Positions 16,924 through 28,136 are shown, counted from the first letter of the stretch. The stretch is 64,000 bases of DNA from Alphaproteobacteria bacterium GM202ARS2 (GCA_014323835.1 JACONH010000003.1:43969-107968); one strand, 5' to 3'. The notes: a model not told the origin generated them from the letters alone. A program made the numbers and translations.

Positions 16924-17418
16924 ATGCCAGCAGCAAAAATCAGCCCCCTTCACAGCAACTTGCAAAAGCATGGCATCACGTTGCCGCAACCCGCTAAGCC
17001 TGCCGCGCACTATCTACCCGTTAAATCCCATGCTATCGGCAACAATACGTTGCTGTTCGTCTCCGGGCAACTGCCCCTGAAGGATACAACACTCATGCAA
17101 GGCATTGTCGGAAGCACCTTAACCATCGACGAAGCCATACAAGCGGCGCGCCTGTGTGCCCTTCATGTTCTCGCCCAAGTCAATCAGGCGTGTCCCCCGA
17201 CAAGCCTTGCGACCCTGACATGCTTACAGCTGCGGGGGTTTGTTGCCTGCGACAGCCAATTCACCCAACAACCCAAAGTCATCGATGCTGCCTCCCAGCT
17301 GATAACGCAACTTCTCGAGGACAACGGATGCCATGCTCGTGCCGCCGTTGGCGTCAGTTCTTTGCCTCTCGGTGCCTGTGTCGAAGTAGAAGCCTTATTC
17401 GCCTATTCGGCAACCTGA
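16924..17418 (+). CDS. RidA/YjgF family protein
   Basis: From the ATG at 16924 this gives 164 residues with the RidA-like pattern FVSGQLPLKD, a central helix IDEAIQAARLCALHVL, and a C-terminal LPLGACVEVEALFAYSA. RidA relatives hydrolyse reactive enamine and imine intermediates of amino acid metabolism, though some family members lack that activity. The longer open frame starting at 16702 runs inside nrdJ and has no RidA similarity. The gene starts 34 nt after nrdJ, and its 3' end overlaps the convergent apt gene by 16 nt. Confidence 0.8.
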   Translation: MPAAKISPLHSNLQKHGITLPQPAKPAAHYLPVKSHAIGNNTLLFVSGQLPLKDTTLMQGIVGSTLTIDEAIQAARLCALHVLAQVNQACPPTSLATLTCLQLRGFVACDSQFTQQPKVIDAASQLITQLLEDNGCHARAAVGVSSLPLGACVEVEALFAYSAT

Positions 17419-17933
17419 ATCAGAGTCGAAAGCGGGCACGTCACGTTGCTGCGTCCTCGCAGACTGGTTAGTTCGAGAAGAGCAACCGCCCCGCGCACCT
17501 CTAAGCCGATGCTCGTAAGCAGTTTGACGCTCGCTTTAAGGGTGCCTCCTGTCGCGAGAACATCATCCACCACCACGACTTTTGTGCCTGCTGCCACCAT
17601 GTCGTTTTGCACTTCGATGCAATCGCTCCCGTATTCTAGGTCGTAGGTGTGACGGGTGACGTTGCCCGGTAGTTTGTTCTTTTTGCGCACCATGATGACG
17701 CCGCAATGCAAAAGATGGGCTAAGCCAGCGGCGAGAAGAAAGCCTCGAGCCTCGATGCCAGCCAGCACCGAGCCATCATAGGCACGCACCAGCGGGGCTA
17801 AACTCTCGAGGGTGGTCTGCCATACGTCCGGGTCAACAAGCAACGGCGCAATATCGTAAAAGACAATGCCCGGCTTGGGAAAGTCGGGAACAAGGCGAAA
17901 ATGACGTTTCAGCCTATCAGCCGCTGTGCTCAT
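17403..17933 (-). CDS. apt: Adenine phosphoribosyltransferase
   Basis: Apt salvages adenine to AMP with PRPP. The 176-residue protein is of normal length. It shows the PRPP-binding motif VVVVDDVLATGGTLKAS near residue 120, the adenine-side loop GIEARGFLLA near residue 60, and an N-terminal RLVPDFPKPGIVFYDI typical of Apt. Its start overlaps the clpA stop by 4 nt, so it is probably the last gene of a clpS-clpA-apt unit. Confidence 0.94.
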   Translation of the reverse strand: MSTAADRLKRHFRLVPDFPKPGIVFYDIAPLLVDPDVWQTTLESLAPLVRAYDGSVLAGIEARGFLLAAGLAHLLHCGVIMVRKKNKLPGNVTRHTYDLEYGSDCIEVQNDMVAAGTKVVVVDDVLATGGTLKASVKLLTSIGLEVRGAVALLELTSLRGRSNVTCPLSTLIQVAE

Positions 17934-20248
17934 GACGACACGGGCATTGCCGTTGATGAGCTTTTTGTCGTCTTTTTTGTTTTTTTGGCTGGGGCTTCTT
18001 CATAGCGGAAGGTCAGTTTGTCTTTGTGCGCGCCAATGTGGACGGTGCCACCTTTTTTGAGTTTGCCGTCTAGAATCTCGTTGCTGAGGGGGACTTTAAT
18101 ATGGGCTTGTAAGACCCGTGCCAGAGGGCGGGCGCCGAATTCGGGGTCAAAGCCTTTATGCACCAGCCAGCGGCGGGCTGCGGCAGACAATACAAGCTCA
18201 GCGCGATGCTCGTGCAATAAGCTTGCCAGCTGACGCACCTGTTTATCGATGATGCGCCCCATAGACGCTGCCGATAAAGACTTAAAGGTAATCGTGGCAT
18301 CCAAGCGATTGCGGAATTCCGGTGAAAAAAGCGCACGTAGAGCGTCATCGTTATCCTGTCCGCCTTTTTCATGGAAGCCTAAGGCTGGCTTTGTCAATTT
18401 ATCGGCGCCGATGTTGCTGGTCATAATCAGGATAAGGTTGCGGAAATTGACGTTGCGCCCTTGATGGTCTTGTAGCGTGCCGTAGTCCATGACTTGTAGT
18501 AAGACGTTGAACAGGTCGCTGTGGGCTTTTTCGATTTCATCGAGCAACAAGACGCAGTGCGGGTTCTGGAGGACGGCATCCGTCAGCATACCGCCTTGGT
18601 CGAAGCCGACATACCCCGGCGGCGCGCCTATCAACTTAGAGATGGCGTGGCGTTCCATGTATTCGGACATATCGAATCGCTTGAGGGGCACGCCCATTTC
18701 TTGTGCCAGCACCCGGGCAGCTTCGGTCTTACCAACACCAGTAGGCCCACAAAAGAGGTAGCTGCCCATAGTTTTTTCCGCATCACGCAAACCCGCACGG
18801 GACAATTTGACCGCCGCCACCAATGCCTCTAGGGCGGTATTCTGCCCAAAAACAGATGCCTTCAAACGCGACTCCAGATGACGCAGCGACACCCGAGCAC
18901 GCCTCGATAAATGACGAGACGGCACACCCGTCGCCTTGGCGACACTATCCTCAATCATCGTGCTATCGATGAATGTGCCCGCCTTAGCGCCGTGCAAACG
19001 TTGCCACGCACCCACTTCATCCATGATATCGATGGCTTTATCGGGCAGACGTCGGTCGCCCATGTAGCGACACGATAACTCGACAGCGCGCTGTAAGGCT
19101 TCTTCTCGGTAGCGCACCTGATGATGCTTTTCGTAGCGGGCTTTCAGTCCCAACAGGATTTTCAAGGCATCCTCTTGTGAGGGCTCAGCGATATCGATTT
19201 TTTGGAAGCGGCGCACCAGAGCTCGGTCTTTTTCGAAGTGGGTGCGATACTCTTTGTAGGTCGTAGAGCCAATACAGCGTAGCGCACCACGAGCAAGAGA
19301 CGGCTTCAGAAGATTAGAGGCATCCATAGAGCCGCCGCTGGTCGCACCCGCTCCCACCAGCGTATGTATTTCATCGATGAACAATAACGCCTTGCCGTGT
19401 GCCTCGATGGCCGATACCACCGCCTTAAGACGTTCTTCGAAGTCGCCGCGATAGCGCGTGCCCGCAAGCAGTGAACCCATATCCAACGCATAAATGACAA
19501 ATTCTCGTAACGGCTCGGGCACAGCTTTTTCGTGAATACGCAACGCCAAGCCCTCAGCAAGAGCCGTTTTGCCAACGCCCGGCTCACCAACAAACAAGGG
19601 ATTGTTTTTACCGCGCCGACACAGAATCTGCATCGTCCGAGACATCTCAAGGTCTCGTCCAATCAACGGGTCGATAGCCCCTTCTTCTGCTCGACGGTTT
19701 AAGTCCACACACCACTGTGACAAGACTTTAGCCGAGTCTACGGACTCGCTTTCTGTGTCGCGCTCGCTGGTATCATCGTTGGAAAAACGAGAAACCGATA
19801 TCCGCACCGACGGCGGCGATGAACGCACCGTCCCGTGGGAAAGATAATGAACAACAGAATAGCGACTAACACCCTGCTTTTGCAGAGCATAGACCGCATA
19901 GGATTCTCGCTCGGAAAACAGCGCAACCAATAAATGCACCGAAGACAACGTCCGCTTACGAGACGAACGCACATGCGTATCGGCACGGCGCAAAACACGC
20001 TGAAAACTCAACGTCAAAAAGACTTCGTTGTCTTCCAGCGAAGAGAGACTTTCGAATTCCTTGTCGATGAAGTCCTCTAAATCACGCCGTAATGACGCCA
20101 CATCCACATGACAAGCATCAAAAATGTCGAGAACATCTTTGTCTTCGCTCAACGCCAAAAGCAGATGCTCGAGGGTGGCATACTCGTTGCCACGAGACGA
20201 CGCCAGGTTAATCGCCTTACGCAAACTTTCTTCGACACGAGGGGACAT
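17930..20248 (-). CDS. clpA: ClpA, ATPase subunit of ClpAP protease
   Basis: ClpA unfolds proteins and feeds them to ClpP. The 772-residue protein has the double N-domain repeat ([10 protein letters not shown] near 22–31), a first AAA+ module with [13 protein letters not shown] near 218–230, and a second with [13 protein letters not shown] near 499–511. Sensor and arginine-finger regions ([13 protein letters not shown]) are intact. The loop expected to contact ClpP reads ALGF, in place of the IGL tripeptide of the E. coli protein. A Lys/Thr/Ser-rich tail of about 25 residues ends the protein. It lies 11 nt behind clpS, the usual arrangement; clpP is not in the window. Confidence 0.95.
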   Translation of the reverse strand: MSPRVEESLRKAINLASSRGNEYATLEHLLLALSEDKDVLDIFDACHVDVASLRRDLEDFIDKEFESLSSLEDNEVFLTLSFQRVLRRADTHVRSSRKRTLSSVHLLVALFSERESYAVYALQKQGVSRYSVVHYLSHGTVRSSPPSVRISVSRFSNDDTSERDTESESVDSAKVLSQWCVDLNRRAEEGAIDPLIGRDLEMSRTMQILCRRGKNNPLFVGEPGVGKTALAEGLALRIHEKAVPEPLREFVIYALDMGSLLAGTRYRGDFEERLKAVVSAIEAHGKALLFIDEIHTLVGAGATSGGSMDASNLLKPSLARGALRCIGSTTYKEYRTHFEKDRALVRRFQKIDIAEPSQEDALKILLGLKARYEKHHQVRYREEALQRAVELSCRYMGDRRLPDKAIDIMDEVGAWQRLHGAKAGTFIDSTMIEDSVAKATGVPSRHLSRRARVSLRHLESRLKASVFGQNTALEALVAAVKLSRAGLRDAEKTMGSYLFCGPTGVGKTEAARVLAQEMGVPLKRFDMSEYMERHAISKLIGAPPGYVGFDQGGMLTDAVLQNPHCVLLLDEIEKAHSDLFNVLLQVMDYGTLQDHQGRNVNFRNLILIMTSNIGADKLTKPALGFHEKGGQDNDDALRALFSPEFRNRLDATITFKSLSAASMGRIIDKQVRQLASLLHEHRAELVLSAAARRWLVHKGFDPEFGARPLARVLQAHIKVPLSNEILDGKLKKGGTVHIGAHKDKLTFRYEEAPAKKTKKTTKSSSTAMPVSS

Positions 20249-20259
20249 CGCCTACAACC

Positions 20260-20592
20260 TCAATCTCGTTCCACATAGCACCGCAAAGGATGCTGACAGC
20301 GACGTGCCCAATCCATGACTCGAAAACTGCGACTCTCGGCAATCTCAAAGGGATAGACACCACATAATCCACGACCATTATGATGCACCTGCAACATGAT
20401 ACGATGGGCTTCCTCCGAACACTTGTGAAAGACCTTCTCTAAAACATGCACGACAAATTCCATAGGCGTGTAGTCGTCATTAACCAGAATGACCCGATAC
20501 ATCGAAGGCTTAGCCACACGAACCCGTTCGTCCTCCATGACGTTATCTGCCGTCCGCACGCCCCCTCCTGTTTGTATCCGCTCATATGACAT
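20260..20592 (-). CDS. clpS: ClpS, ClpA adaptor
   Basis: ClpS binds the ClpA N-domain and delivers N-end-rule substrates. I chose the ATG at 20592, giving 110 residues, because an AAGGAG site (complement of 20605–20610) sits at the right distance and the longer frame upstream has no similarity. The core YRVILVNDDYTPMEFVVHVL carries the Asp/Asn and Met residues that bind N-terminal residues of substrates. The end (GVYPFEIAESR) contains the conserved C-terminal region. clpA follows after 11 nt. Confidence 0.94.
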   Translation of the reverse strand: MSYERIQTGGGVRTADNVMEDERVRVAKPSMYRVILVNDDYTPMEFVVHVLEKVFHKCSEEAHRIMLQVHHNGRGLCGVYPFEIAESRSFRVMDWARRCQHPLRCYVERD

Positions 20593-20700
20593 CGTCTTAC
20601 TACGCTCCTTAACACAACCCCACCCTACATTAACACAAATATATACGATACGTAACGATAGAAACACTTTCCGCAGCTCGACATTAGAATAATGAAGCCC

Positions 20701-20729
20701 TTGCCTTTTATGCAAGACATCTTTATACT
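20701..20729 (+). promoter_or_regulatory. Candidate sigma-70 promoter of dxs
   Basis: TTGCCT (20701–20706) and TATACT (20724–20729) are 17 nt apart, with the dxs ATG about 50 nt downstream. It lies in the 188-nt divergent gap between clpS and dxs and is the best promoter match I found in the window. Confidence 0.6.
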
Positions 20730-20780
20730 CAGAGGCTATGCTGGCGTCTGGCGAGATGCTATCCCACGCAAGAGACACCG

Positions 20781-22694
20781 ATGATGAGACCAAAAACGCC
20801 CCTTCTCGACCACGTTTCGACTCCTGCCGATACGCGCAACTTTTCTGTTACCCAACTCAAACAACTTGCCGATGAACTACGTCTCGAAGTCATCGATGCG
20901 GTTTCTGTCACCGGCGGGCATCTCGGGGCGGGCCTCGGGGTTGTCGAACTGACAGTCGCCCTCCACCATATTTTTGATACGCCGCAAGACCGACTCATCT
21001 GGGACGTGGGACACCAGTGCTATCCCCATAAAATCCTGACCGGTCGGCGTGAACGCATCCGCACCCTCCGCCAAGAGAACGGCTTATATGGCTTCACCAA
21101 ACGAGATGAGAGCGTCTACGACCCTTTCGGTGCTGCCCATAGCTCGACGTCGATATCCTCAGCCCTCGGCATGGCGGTCGCCCGCGAGCTGAAAGCAGAA
21201 AAACGCAACATCGTTGCCGTCATCGGCGACGGCGCTATCAGTGCGGGTATGGCTTATGAAGCCATCAATAACGCCGGCGCTATGGACGCAAAACTGCTCG
21301 TCATTCTCAACGACAACGATATGTCTATCGCCCCGCCCGTCGGTGCCATGAGTGCTTATCTGTCTCGCCTTATCTCTGGCAAAACCTACCAATCCCTACG
21401 GCGTATCGCCCTCAATGTCGCCCGCCACTTCCCAAAAGGCATCGAACGCGCCATGAAACGACTGGAAGAATACGCAAGAGGCATGGTAACAGGCGGCACA
21501 CTCTTCGAAGAACTCGGATTCTACTACGTAGGCCCCATCGACGGCCACAACATGAACCACCTGATATCCGTCCTGCGCAACATAAGAGACACACAACAAC
21601 AGGGGCCCGTTCTCTTGCATGTGGTCACACACAAAGGACACGGCTACGCCCATGCCGAAGCCAGCGCCGATAAATACCACGGAGTCAATACCTTCGATGT
21701 CATCACCGGCAAACAACATAAAGCCCAAGCCAAAGCACCCTCCTACACAAAAGTCTTCGCACAAAACCTCATCAAGCAAGCCAAAAAAGATGACACCATT
21801 GTCGCCGTAACCGCAGCCATGCCCTCAGGCACGGGGCTCGACTTGTTCGCCAAAGAATTCCCCGACCGCTGCTTCGATGTCGGCATTGCCGAGCAACACG
21901 CGGTTACATTCTGCGGCGGGCTGGCCGCAGAAGGCATGAAGCCCTATGCGGCAATTTATTCCACCTTCCTCCAGCGTGCCTACGACCAAGTTGTCCATGA
22001 TATCGCCTTACAATCTTTGCCTGTGCGTTTTGCCATCGACCGAGCAGGCTATGTTGGTGCCGATGGGCCAACCCATGCCGGCTCCTTCGATGTTACGTAT
22101 CTTGCCACTCTACCTAACTTTATTATCATGGCCCCCAGCGATGAAGCAGAGTTGGCTCTTGCGGTGGCAACATCGGTGCAAGTCGATTCATGCCCCTTTG
22201 CTTTCCGCTATCCCCGCGGCGAAGGAATCGGCGTTGACATCCCCGATGACCCGCAAGCTGTACCCATCGGACAAGGACGTATCGTCCGTGAAGGCACACG
22301 AGTCGCCTTGCTAACGCTGGGGCCCCGTCTCCACGAAGCCTTAAAAGCCGCCCAAGAGCTGGCAAAAAGAAATATCTCTTGCACCGTGGCGGACGCACGC
22401 TTCGCTAAACCCCTCGATCACAAACTTATCCAGCAGCTCGCCAACCACCACGAAATTCTTATGACCATCGAAGAAGGCTCCATTGGCGGATTTTCTGCCC
22501 ACGTCACACACTACCTCTCAGACAATGGCCTCCTCGATAACGGCTTGCGTTTCAGGTCTATGACGTTCCCCGACCATTTTGTTCCGCACGCCAAGCCGCA
22601 CCGACAATATGAGATGGCTCACCTTAATGCCGAGCATATTGTCAAAACTGTTCTCGCCGCATGCCCAAAAGCCATCAAAAGGGAGAGGGCATAA
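20781..22694 (+). CDS. dxs: 1-deoxy-D-xylulose-5-phosphate synthase
   Basis: Dxs condenses pyruvate and glyceraldehyde 3-phosphate in the first step of the MEP isoprenoid pathway. The 637-residue protein shows [18 protein letters not shown] near residue 45, the thiamine diphosphate motif [18 protein letters not shown] near 149, and [15 protein letters not shown] near 418. The C-terminal transketolase-type domain is complete. Its 3' end overlaps tlyA by 34 nt, which fits the dxs-tlyA pair seen in many relatives. The later pathway enzyme ispE is also in the window. Confidence 0.96.
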   Translation: MMRPKTPLLDHVSTPADTRNFSVTQLKQLADELRLEVIDAVSVTGGHLGAGLGVVELTVALHHIFDTPQDRLIWDVGHQCYPHKILTGRRERIRTLRQENGLYGFTKRDESVYDPFGAAHSSTSISSALGMAVARELKAEKRNIVAVIGDGAISAGMAYEAINNAGAMDAKLLVILNDNDMSIAPPVGAMSAYLSRLISGKTYQSLRRIALNVARHFPKGIERAMKRLEEYARGMVTGGTLFEELGFYYVGPIDGHNMNHLISVLRNIRDTQQQGPVLLHVVTHKGHGYAHAEASADKYHGVNTFDVITGKQHKAQAKAPSYTKVFAQNLIKQAKKDDTIVAVTAAMPSGTGLDLFAKEFPDRCFDVGIAEQHAVTFCGGLAAEGMKPYAAIYSTFLQRAYDQVVHDIALQSLPVRFAIDRAGYVGADGPTHAGSFDVTYLATLPNFIIMAPSDEAELALAVATSVQVDSCPFAFRYPRGEGIGVDIPDDPQAVPIGQGRIVREGTRVALLTLGPRLHEALKAAQELAKRNISCTVADARFAKPLDHKLIQQLANHHEILMTIEEGSIGGFSAHVTHYLSDNGLLDNGLRFRSMTFPDHFVPHAKPHRQYEMAHLNAEHIVKTVLAACPKAIKRERA

Positions 22695-23428
22695 AAACAC
22701 GTTTGGATGCTCTCCTCGTCAAAAGAGGAGTCGCAGGCACGCTCAAGCATGCCCAGACGATGATTATGGCAGGTTGCGTCCATAGCACGCACACACGCCT
22801 CGACAAACCCGGCGCAACAGTCAACGACACAATCGCCCTGACCGTTAAAACACCCGCCACGTGGGTCTCACGAGCAGGGGACAAACTCGCCTATGCCTTG
22901 AAGCATTTTGCCATCGACCCACAAGGGGCTATCTGCCTCGATATCGGCGCCAATGTCGGTGGATTCTCCCATGTTCTCGTGGCACACAAGGCACAGCGTG
23001 TTTATGCCGTCGATACCGATTATGGCCGTTTGAATTGGCGACTCCGCCAGAACCCAACAATTGTCCTCGTCGAACGCTGCAACGCCCGCTATTTGTCTAG
23101 AGAGCATATTCCTGAAGCTGTCGATATGATTGTTTGTGATGTCAGTTTTGTTTCTTTACGCACGGTGTTGCCGCCAGCCATGGCTCTTGCCAGCGAGCAC
23201 GCGGTTTTGTGCGCCCTTATCAAGCCCCAATTCGAAGCCCCACGTCATTTGGTAGGGGCACGGGGCATTCTTAAAGAAGCGCGCCTTTATCCGCAGATAG
23301 CACGGGACGTGGGCGTTTGGCTCGATACACAAACGCCGTGGCAAACGCAAGGTATCATCGAAAGCCCGGTGGCTCTGCCCAACGGCAACAAGGAATACCT
23401 CATCAAAGCCCAGCGTGTTGTGTCATGA
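22661..23428 (+). CDS. tlyA: TlyA family rRNA methyltransferase
   Basis: The 255-residue protein joins an N-terminal S4 RNA-binding domain ([19 protein letters not shown]) to an FtsJ-type methyltransferase domain with SAM motif [10 protein letters not shown] near residue 91 and [13 protein letters not shown] near 146. Family members methylate ribosomal RNA 2'-hydroxyls; older literature calls them haemolysins. It overlaps the end of dxs, and its stop overlaps the meaB start (ATGA). Confidence 0.9.
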   Translation: MPKSHQKGEGIKTRLDALLVKRGVAGTLKHAQTMIMAGCVHSTHTRLDKPGATVNDTIALTVKTPATWVSRAGDKLAYALKHFAIDPQGAICLDIGANVGGFSHVLVAHKAQRVYAVDTDYGRLNWRLRQNPTIVLVERCNARYLSREHIPEAVDMIVCDVSFVSLRTVLPPAMALASEHAVLCALIKPQFEAPRHLVGARGILKEARLYPQIARDVGVWLDTQTPWQTQGIIESPVALPNGNKEYLIKAQRVVS

Positions 23429-24447
23429 TGCCGCCTTCGACTGCCTCTATAGAAAGTCTTGCGGATGAGCTGCGCCGCGGCAACAGGCGCGCGCTGGCAC
23501 AAGCCATCACACTTGTCGAATCGACTCACCCCGAGCATCGGGTGCGCGCCCAAAGTCTTATCCAACATCTGCTCCCTGCCAGCGGTGCGTCCTTGCGTAT
23601 CGGCATCAGCGGGCCCCCCGGGGCAGGCAAATCCACCTTCCTCGATGCCTTCGGCAGCTATCTTGCCGACAAAAATCACAAAGTGGCGGTGCTCGCCATC
23701 GACCCGTCCTCCGTCCAACGACAACAAGGCAGCGGCAGCGGCGGCGCCATTCTAGGCGACAAAACCCGCATGAGCACCCTCGCCCTCCACAAAAACGCCT
23801 TCATCAGACCTTCCCCCAGCCGAGGCATGCTCGGCGGAACAGCACCCAAAACATACGAAACCATCATCCTCTGCGAAGCAGCAGGCTACGATACCCTCTT
23901 CATCGAAACCGTCGGAGTCGGACAAAGCGAAGTCAACGTCGCCAACTTGACCGATATGCTCATTCTTATTCTGCCGCCCGCCAGCGGCGACTCCCTACAA
24001 GGTATCAAACGCGGAATCATGGAAGTTGCCGACCTTATCCTTATCAACAAAGCAGACGGCAACACCGAAAAAATGGCACGCCTCAGCGCACAAAACTATC
24101 ACGCTGCCGTCCGACTCCTGCCACAAAAAAGAGACTCGTGGCACACAAGCGTCATCGCCATATCCGCCCTCGCCAAAAAAGGACTCGATGAAACCGAGCA
24201 CGTGCTCAAGCAATTCAAACAGGACGCCCAAACCTCAGGGTATCTTGCCAACGAACGCAACAAACAAGCCCAAAACGCCTTCTGGCAAAGTCTACACCAA
24301 ACCCTTTACGAACACCTCCACACAGAGCCTAAGCTGAAAAAAATCATCCAACAACTCTATAAAAGAATAGAACAAAAACAAGCAACCCCACAACAAGCTG
24401 CCAATGATGCTATTCTTGCCCTCTATGCACAGCACAATAAGGGTTGA
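23425..24447 (+). CDS. meaB: MeaB/ArgK-type G3E GTPase, methylmalonyl-CoA mutase chaperone
   Basis: From the ATG at 23425, which overlaps the tlyA stop, the protein has 340 residues. The P-loop GPPGAGKSTFLDAF lies near residue 59, followed by VLAIDPSSVQ, the switch GAILGDKTRM, IETVGVGQSE near 163 and the guanine-specificity motif NKAD near 209. Family members load or protect adenosylcobalamin on methylmalonyl-CoA mutase. No mutase gene is in the window. Together with nrdJ this is a second B12-linked gene. Confidence 0.9.
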   Translation: MMPPSTASIESLADELRRGNRRALAQAITLVESTHPEHRVRAQSLIQHLLPASGASLRIGISGPPGAGKSTFLDAFGSYLADKNHKVAVLAIDPSSVQRQQGSGSGGAILGDKTRMSTLALHKNAFIRPSPSRGMLGGTAPKTYETIILCEAAGYDTLFIETVGVGQSEVNVANLTDMLILILPPASGDSLQGIKRGIMEVADLILINKADGNTEKMARLSAQNYHAAVRLLPQKRDSWHTSVIAISALAKKGLDETEHVLKQFKQDAQTSGYLANERNKQAQNAFWQSLHQTLYEHLHTEPKLKKIIQQLYKRIEQKQATPQQAANDAILALYAQHNKG

Positions 24448-24503
24448 CGCACCCGCAACAAAAGGGTAGTGCCTGCTGTAACCGAGAGTGGAGAGAAAAA
24501 ACC

Positions 24504-24866
24504 ATGACAAGACAATGCGCCATCAGTGGTAAAAAAGCCCAAAGTGGCAACAACGTAAGCCACGCTCATAACAAGACGAGAAGACGCTTTTTGCCCAACA
24601 TCCAAACTGTGTCTCTTTTTTCGCAGACCTTAGGCCATAAGGTGCGCCTAAAGGCGACACCCCGTAGCGTCAAAACCATCGAGTTTCATGGCGGCCTCGA
24701 TTCGTGGCTCGCGAAAAAGTCTCTTGCGCAGTTGCAACCGAACTTACGTCAACTAAAGAAACGCATCGAAAAAAGGCTGAAGAGTCAGATGTCTTCAGGG
24801 GCGTCCCCAGTGGCACCCCCGTCGGCAACCCCGTCGGGCGACTCTGCCAAGCAACCGCCTTCCTGA
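24504..24866 (+). CDS. rpmB: 50S ribosomal protein L28, with C-terminal extension
   Basis: From the ATG at 24504 the protein has 120 residues. MTRQCAISGKKAQSGNNVSH, RRRFLPNIQ and HGGLDSWLAKK are clear L28 signatures. The family norm in Alphaproteobacteria is just under 100 residues; here a tail rich in Ser, Pro and Ala (from about residue 97, SSGASPVAPPSATPSG) adds about 22. A purine-rich ribosome site (GGAGAG) precedes the start. It lies between meaB and pstC on the same strand, probably with its own promoter in the preceding gap. Confidence 0.93.
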   Translation: MTRQCAISGKKAQSGNNVSHAHNKTRRRFLPNIQTVSLFSQTLGHKVRLKATPRSVKTIEFHGGLDSWLAKKSLAQLQPNLRQLKKRIEKRLKSQMSSGASPVAPPSATPSGDSAKQPPS

Positions 24867-24887
24867 TTTTTTTAAGAGCCTTTTTCG

Positions 24888-24903
24888 CCCCCCGCCCCCC
24901 CCC
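24888..24903 (+). repeat. C-rich run upstream of pstC
   Basis: Six C, one G, nine C, ending 18 nt before the pstC start, within the untranslated leader. Confidence 0.85.
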
Positions 24904-24921
24904 GACTGAGGACAAGAGAAC

Positions 24922-26127
24922 ATGATGCTTGTCATTTTCCTTGCTCTGGCAGGTTTGCTTATCGCTTATGGGAGCAGTCGCCGCTGGATGAGGCATCTTG
25001 CTGTATCCGGTGCGGGCGGACGTCTTCTGTCCCATCCCACTCATTATGGCTTATGCTGTGGCTTACTGGTGGCAAGTGCCATTCTATTGGCAGGCATCCT
25101 CGTTCTTGTTTCGACATCGGCAGTTCTTCATCCCCTTATCGTTGCCTTTGTCGTGAGCCTGTTACTTGTGGGCTGTCTGCTCCTGGCACGCCATATCCTC
25201 AAACCGCAGTTCCCCGCACGCCTTATCCTCGAGACCATCACCAGCTTTGCCTTGTTGCTGTGCACAACTGTCTCGGTGCTAACCGCTTGTGCTATCATTC
25301 TGTCGATGCTTATCGAGTCGATACGCTTTTTCTCGTGGGTGCATCCTATCGACTTTTTATTCGGCACAACGTGGAGCCCCCAGTTCAGCACAACGGACGA
25401 CGGTGTCGACTCCAGCGACTTCGGCCTTGTGCCACTTCTGTGGGGAACATTCTATATTTCTCTTATCGCCGTGCTCTTATCCTCCAGCATCGGTCTTATG
25501 ACCGCCATCTATCTTAATCAATACGCCACCAAAAAAACCCGCAACACTGTCAAGCCGTTGCTGGAAATTCTCGCAGGCATCCCCACAGTTGTTTATGGCT
25601 TTTTTGCTTTGACGTTTTTGGGGCCCCTGTTGCAAGACGTCGGAGCGAGCGTCGGCTTGCACATCGAGACCACCAGCGTCTTGACCGCCGGCATCATCAT
25701 GGGAGTCATGCTCATCCCCTTTATCTCTAGCCTCAGCGAAGACGTGATGAATGCTATTCCGCACGCTATGGTCGAAAGTGCCTACGGCTTAGGGGCAACC
25801 AAGTCTGAAACCATCAAGCACATCATTATTCCCGCCGCCTTTCCCGGTCTTGTCGGAGCGTTTACCCTGACGTTCTCTCGGGCAGTGGGCGAGACCATGA
25901 TTGTCGTCATGGCAGCAGGTATCGCCGCGACCCTGTCGTTGAATTTATTTGAGCCTATGACGACAGTGACCGTCAAGATTGTCTCGCAGCTCACTGGCGA
26001 CTTCGAGTTTGACACGCCGCAAACGCTGGTTGCCTTTGCCCTCGGGCTTACGTTGTTCGTTATCACGTTTACGATGAATGCCGGTGCCTTCTATGTGGTT
26101 GAACGCTTTCGGCAACGTTATCACTGA
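24922..26127 (+). CDS. pstC: Phosphate ABC transporter permease PstC
   Basis: PstC is one of the two inner-membrane subunits of the high-affinity phosphate importer. The 401-residue protein has several extra N-terminal membrane segments, as in the long alphaproteobacterial PstC. The FGTTWSPQF stretch and the cytoplasmic coupling loop ESAYGLGATKSETIKHIIIPAAFPG (about residues 287–311) are typical. It begins pstC-pstA-pstB-phoU; pstS, the phosphate-binding protein, is not in the window. Confidence 0.93.
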   Translation: MMLVIFLALAGLLIAYGSSRRWMRHLAVSGAGGRLLSHPTHYGLCCGLLVASAILLAGILVLVSTSAVLHPLIVAFVVSLLLVGCLLLARHILKPQFPARLILETITSFALLLCTTVSVLTACAIILSMLIESIRFFSWVHPIDFLFGTTWSPQFSTTDDGVDSSDFGLVPLLWGTFYISLIAVLLSSSIGLMTAIYLNQYATKKTRNTVKPLLEILAGIPTVVYGFFALTFLGPLLQDVGASVGLHIETTSVLTAGIIMGVMLIPFISSLSEDVMNAIPHAMVESAYGLGATKSETIKHIIIPAAFPGLVGAFTLTFSRAVGETMIVVMAAGIAATLSLNLFEPMTTVTVKIVSQLTGDFEFDTPQTLVAFALGLTLFVITFTMNAGAFYVVERFRQRYH

Positions 26128-26135
26128 TACGGCTT

Positions 26136-27374
26136 ATGACTTCTCTTCGAGACACCCTCAACAAGCGTCATCGCACCGAGCGTCGCTTCCGCATGGCGGG
26201 AAAACTCTCTATGTTGAGCGGTCTTTTCGCCCTCGTTGTGTTGCTGTCGTATATCCTCATACAAGGGGCGGGCGGTTTTTTCCGTTACGAAGTAGCCTTA
26301 ATGGTCGATACCAATCACCCTGCTCTCGAGAAACGGCAGTATCGTAAAGTTATCAACGTTGCCCTCTATGAAACCCTTCGTCTTGAGGATAGGCGTCTAC
26401 GCTTGCAAGCGCGCCAGTTGCTCAGTCGCGCTGCCCCCGATGTGCTTGAAGAGCACCTTAGCCGTGGGGATGCGTCTTCCCCCTCCAAGCAACAGATTTG
26501 GTTGCCCCTGAGTCCTCTCGGGGAAGGGGTTCTCACCGAGACCTATGATGCGACTCTGCCCGAAGAGGAGCGTCCCATTAAAGATTCCCATATACGCTGG
26601 CTTTCTGCCCTCGAGGAACAAGGCATGGTGCGGCATGCCTTTAACAGCGACTTTTTCACGCAAGGGGCGAGTAGCGCACCTGAACGAGCAGGAGTCGGCA
26701 TTGCTCTTCTCGGTTCTTTTTTGATGATGCTGATTGTCGCCAGCATCAGTCTGCCTCTCGGTGTCGCTTCTGCCATTTACCTGGAAGAATTTGCTCCTAG
26801 AAAAAGTCGCTGGGTGCGTCTCATCGAATTGAATATTAACAACTTGGCGGCGGTACCCTCTATTGTCTTCGGTATTCTTGGTCTGGCTATTTTTATCAAC
26901 ACGTTTGGTCTGCCGCGCTCATCGCCGCTGGTGGGCGGTCTCGTGCTTACGCTGATGACTCTGCCGACAATTATCATTGCCACTCGTGCCGTCTTACAAG
27001 CAGTGCCCAGTTCTATCAAGTGGGCAGCCTATGGTCTGGGTGCCTCCAAGCAGCAAGCCCTTTTTCACCATGTTCTGCCCATAGCATCCCCCGGCATTAT
27101 TACCGGGGCGATTATTGGCCTTGCCCAAGCCTTAGGGGAGACGGCACCCTTGCTGATTATTGGCATGGTTGCCTTCGTTGCCGATTACCCGCAAACCATT
27201 ACCGAGCCCGCCAGCGCCCTTCCCGTGCAGACGTTTATCTGGGCGGGCTCGCCAGACCCCGCTTTTGCCACCAGAACCGCCGCATCGATTGTTGTGTTAC
27301 TGTTTTTTCTGATTGCCATGAACGCAATTGCCGTTTATCTCAGACACAGATTTGAAAAAAGAGGTCTACTATGA
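26136..27374 (+). CDS. pstA: Phosphate ABC transporter permease PstA
   Basis: The partner permease of PstC has 412 residues. One N-terminal membrane segment (about 26–45) is followed by a long hydrophilic region of about 130 residues, then the transport core with a coupling loop [20 protein letters not shown] near residue 297. The long N-terminal region is common in alphaproteobacterial PstA. It starts 8 nt after pstC and overlaps pstB by 4 nt. Confidence 0.93.
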   Translation: MTSLRDTLNKRHRTERRFRMAGKLSMLSGLFALVVLLSYILIQGAGGFFRYEVALMVDTNHPALEKRQYRKVINVALYETLRLEDRRLRLQARQLLSRAAPDVLEEHLSRGDASSPSKQQIWLPLSPLGEGVLTETYDATLPEEERPIKDSHIRWLSALEEQGMVRHAFNSDFFTQGASSAPERAGVGIALLGSFLMMLIVASISLPLGVASAIYLEEFAPRKSRWVRLIELNINNLAAVPSIVFGILGLAIFINTFGLPRSSPLVGGLVLTLMTLPTIIIATRAVLQAVPSSIKWAAYGLGASKQQALFHHVLPIASPGIITGAIIGLAQALGETAPLLIIGMVAFVADYPQTITEPASALPVQTFIWAGSPDPAFATRTAASIVVLLFFLIAMNAIAVYLRHRFEKRGLL

Positions 27375-28132
27375 CGACAATTAAATTCCAAGCTCAACAG
27401 GTCAGCGTCTCCTATGGCACCAAGCGTGCGCTGAGCGATATTACCCTTGATGTTTACGACAAGGAGGTGCTTGCCCTGATTGGGCCCTCTGGCTGTGGCA
27501 AAACCACGTTTATCCGTTGCCTGAACCGCATCAATGACGAGATTGACAATTGTTCGGTGTCTGGCTCGATTTTTCTTGATGGCAAAGACATTTATGCGCC
27601 CTATATGGATATTGTCGAGTTGCGCCGTCGGGTCGGCATCGTTTTCCAGAAGCCGACGCCGTTTCCTAAATCGATTTTCGACAATATTGCCTATGGGCCG
27701 CGCATCCATGGGCTGACGCACAATCAAAGCCAACTGGAGTCCCTCGTCATAGAAAGCCTCGAAAAAGCAGCCCTTCTCGATGAAGTCAAAGACCGCCTAC
27801 ACGAACCCGCCACCGGCTTGTCTGGCGGACAACAACAAAGGTTGTGTATCGCCCGCGCCATCGCCCTCGACCCCGAAGTCATTCTCATGGACGAGCCCTG
27901 CTCAGCCCTCGACCCCATCGCAACCGCACGAATCGAAGAGCTCATCGACCAACTACAGAAACAATACGCTATCGTCATCGTAACCCACTCGATGCAACAA
28001 GCCGCACGAGTCTCCAAACGCACCGCCTTCTTCCACCTCGGAGAAATGATCGAGTGCGACACAACCGACACCATCTTTACCCACCCTAAAGATGAACGAA
28101 CACAAGGCTACATCACCGGACGATTCGGATAA
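27371..28132 (+). CDS. pstB: Phosphate ABC transporter ATPase PstB
   Basis: The 253-residue ATPase drives phosphate import. Walker [20 protein letters not shown] lies near residue 38, the ABC signature LSGGQQQR near 152, Walker [14 protein letters not shown] near 171, and the switch histidine in [30 protein letters not shown] is diagnostic for PstB. It overlaps pstA by 4 nt, and phoU follows. Confidence 0.97.
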   Translation: MTTIKFQAQQVSVSYGTKRALSDITLDVYDKEVLALIGPSGCGKTTFIRCLNRINDEIDNCSVSGSIFLDGKDIYAPYMDIVELRRRVGIVFQKPTPFPKSIFDNIAYGPRIHGLTHNQSQLESLVIESLEKAALLDEVKDRLHEPATGLSGGQQQRLCIARAIALDPEVILMDEPCSALDPIATARIEELIDQLQKQYAIVIVTHSMQQAARVSKRTAFFHLGEMIECDTTDTIFTHPKDERTQGYITGRFG

Positions 28133-28136
28133 AACC

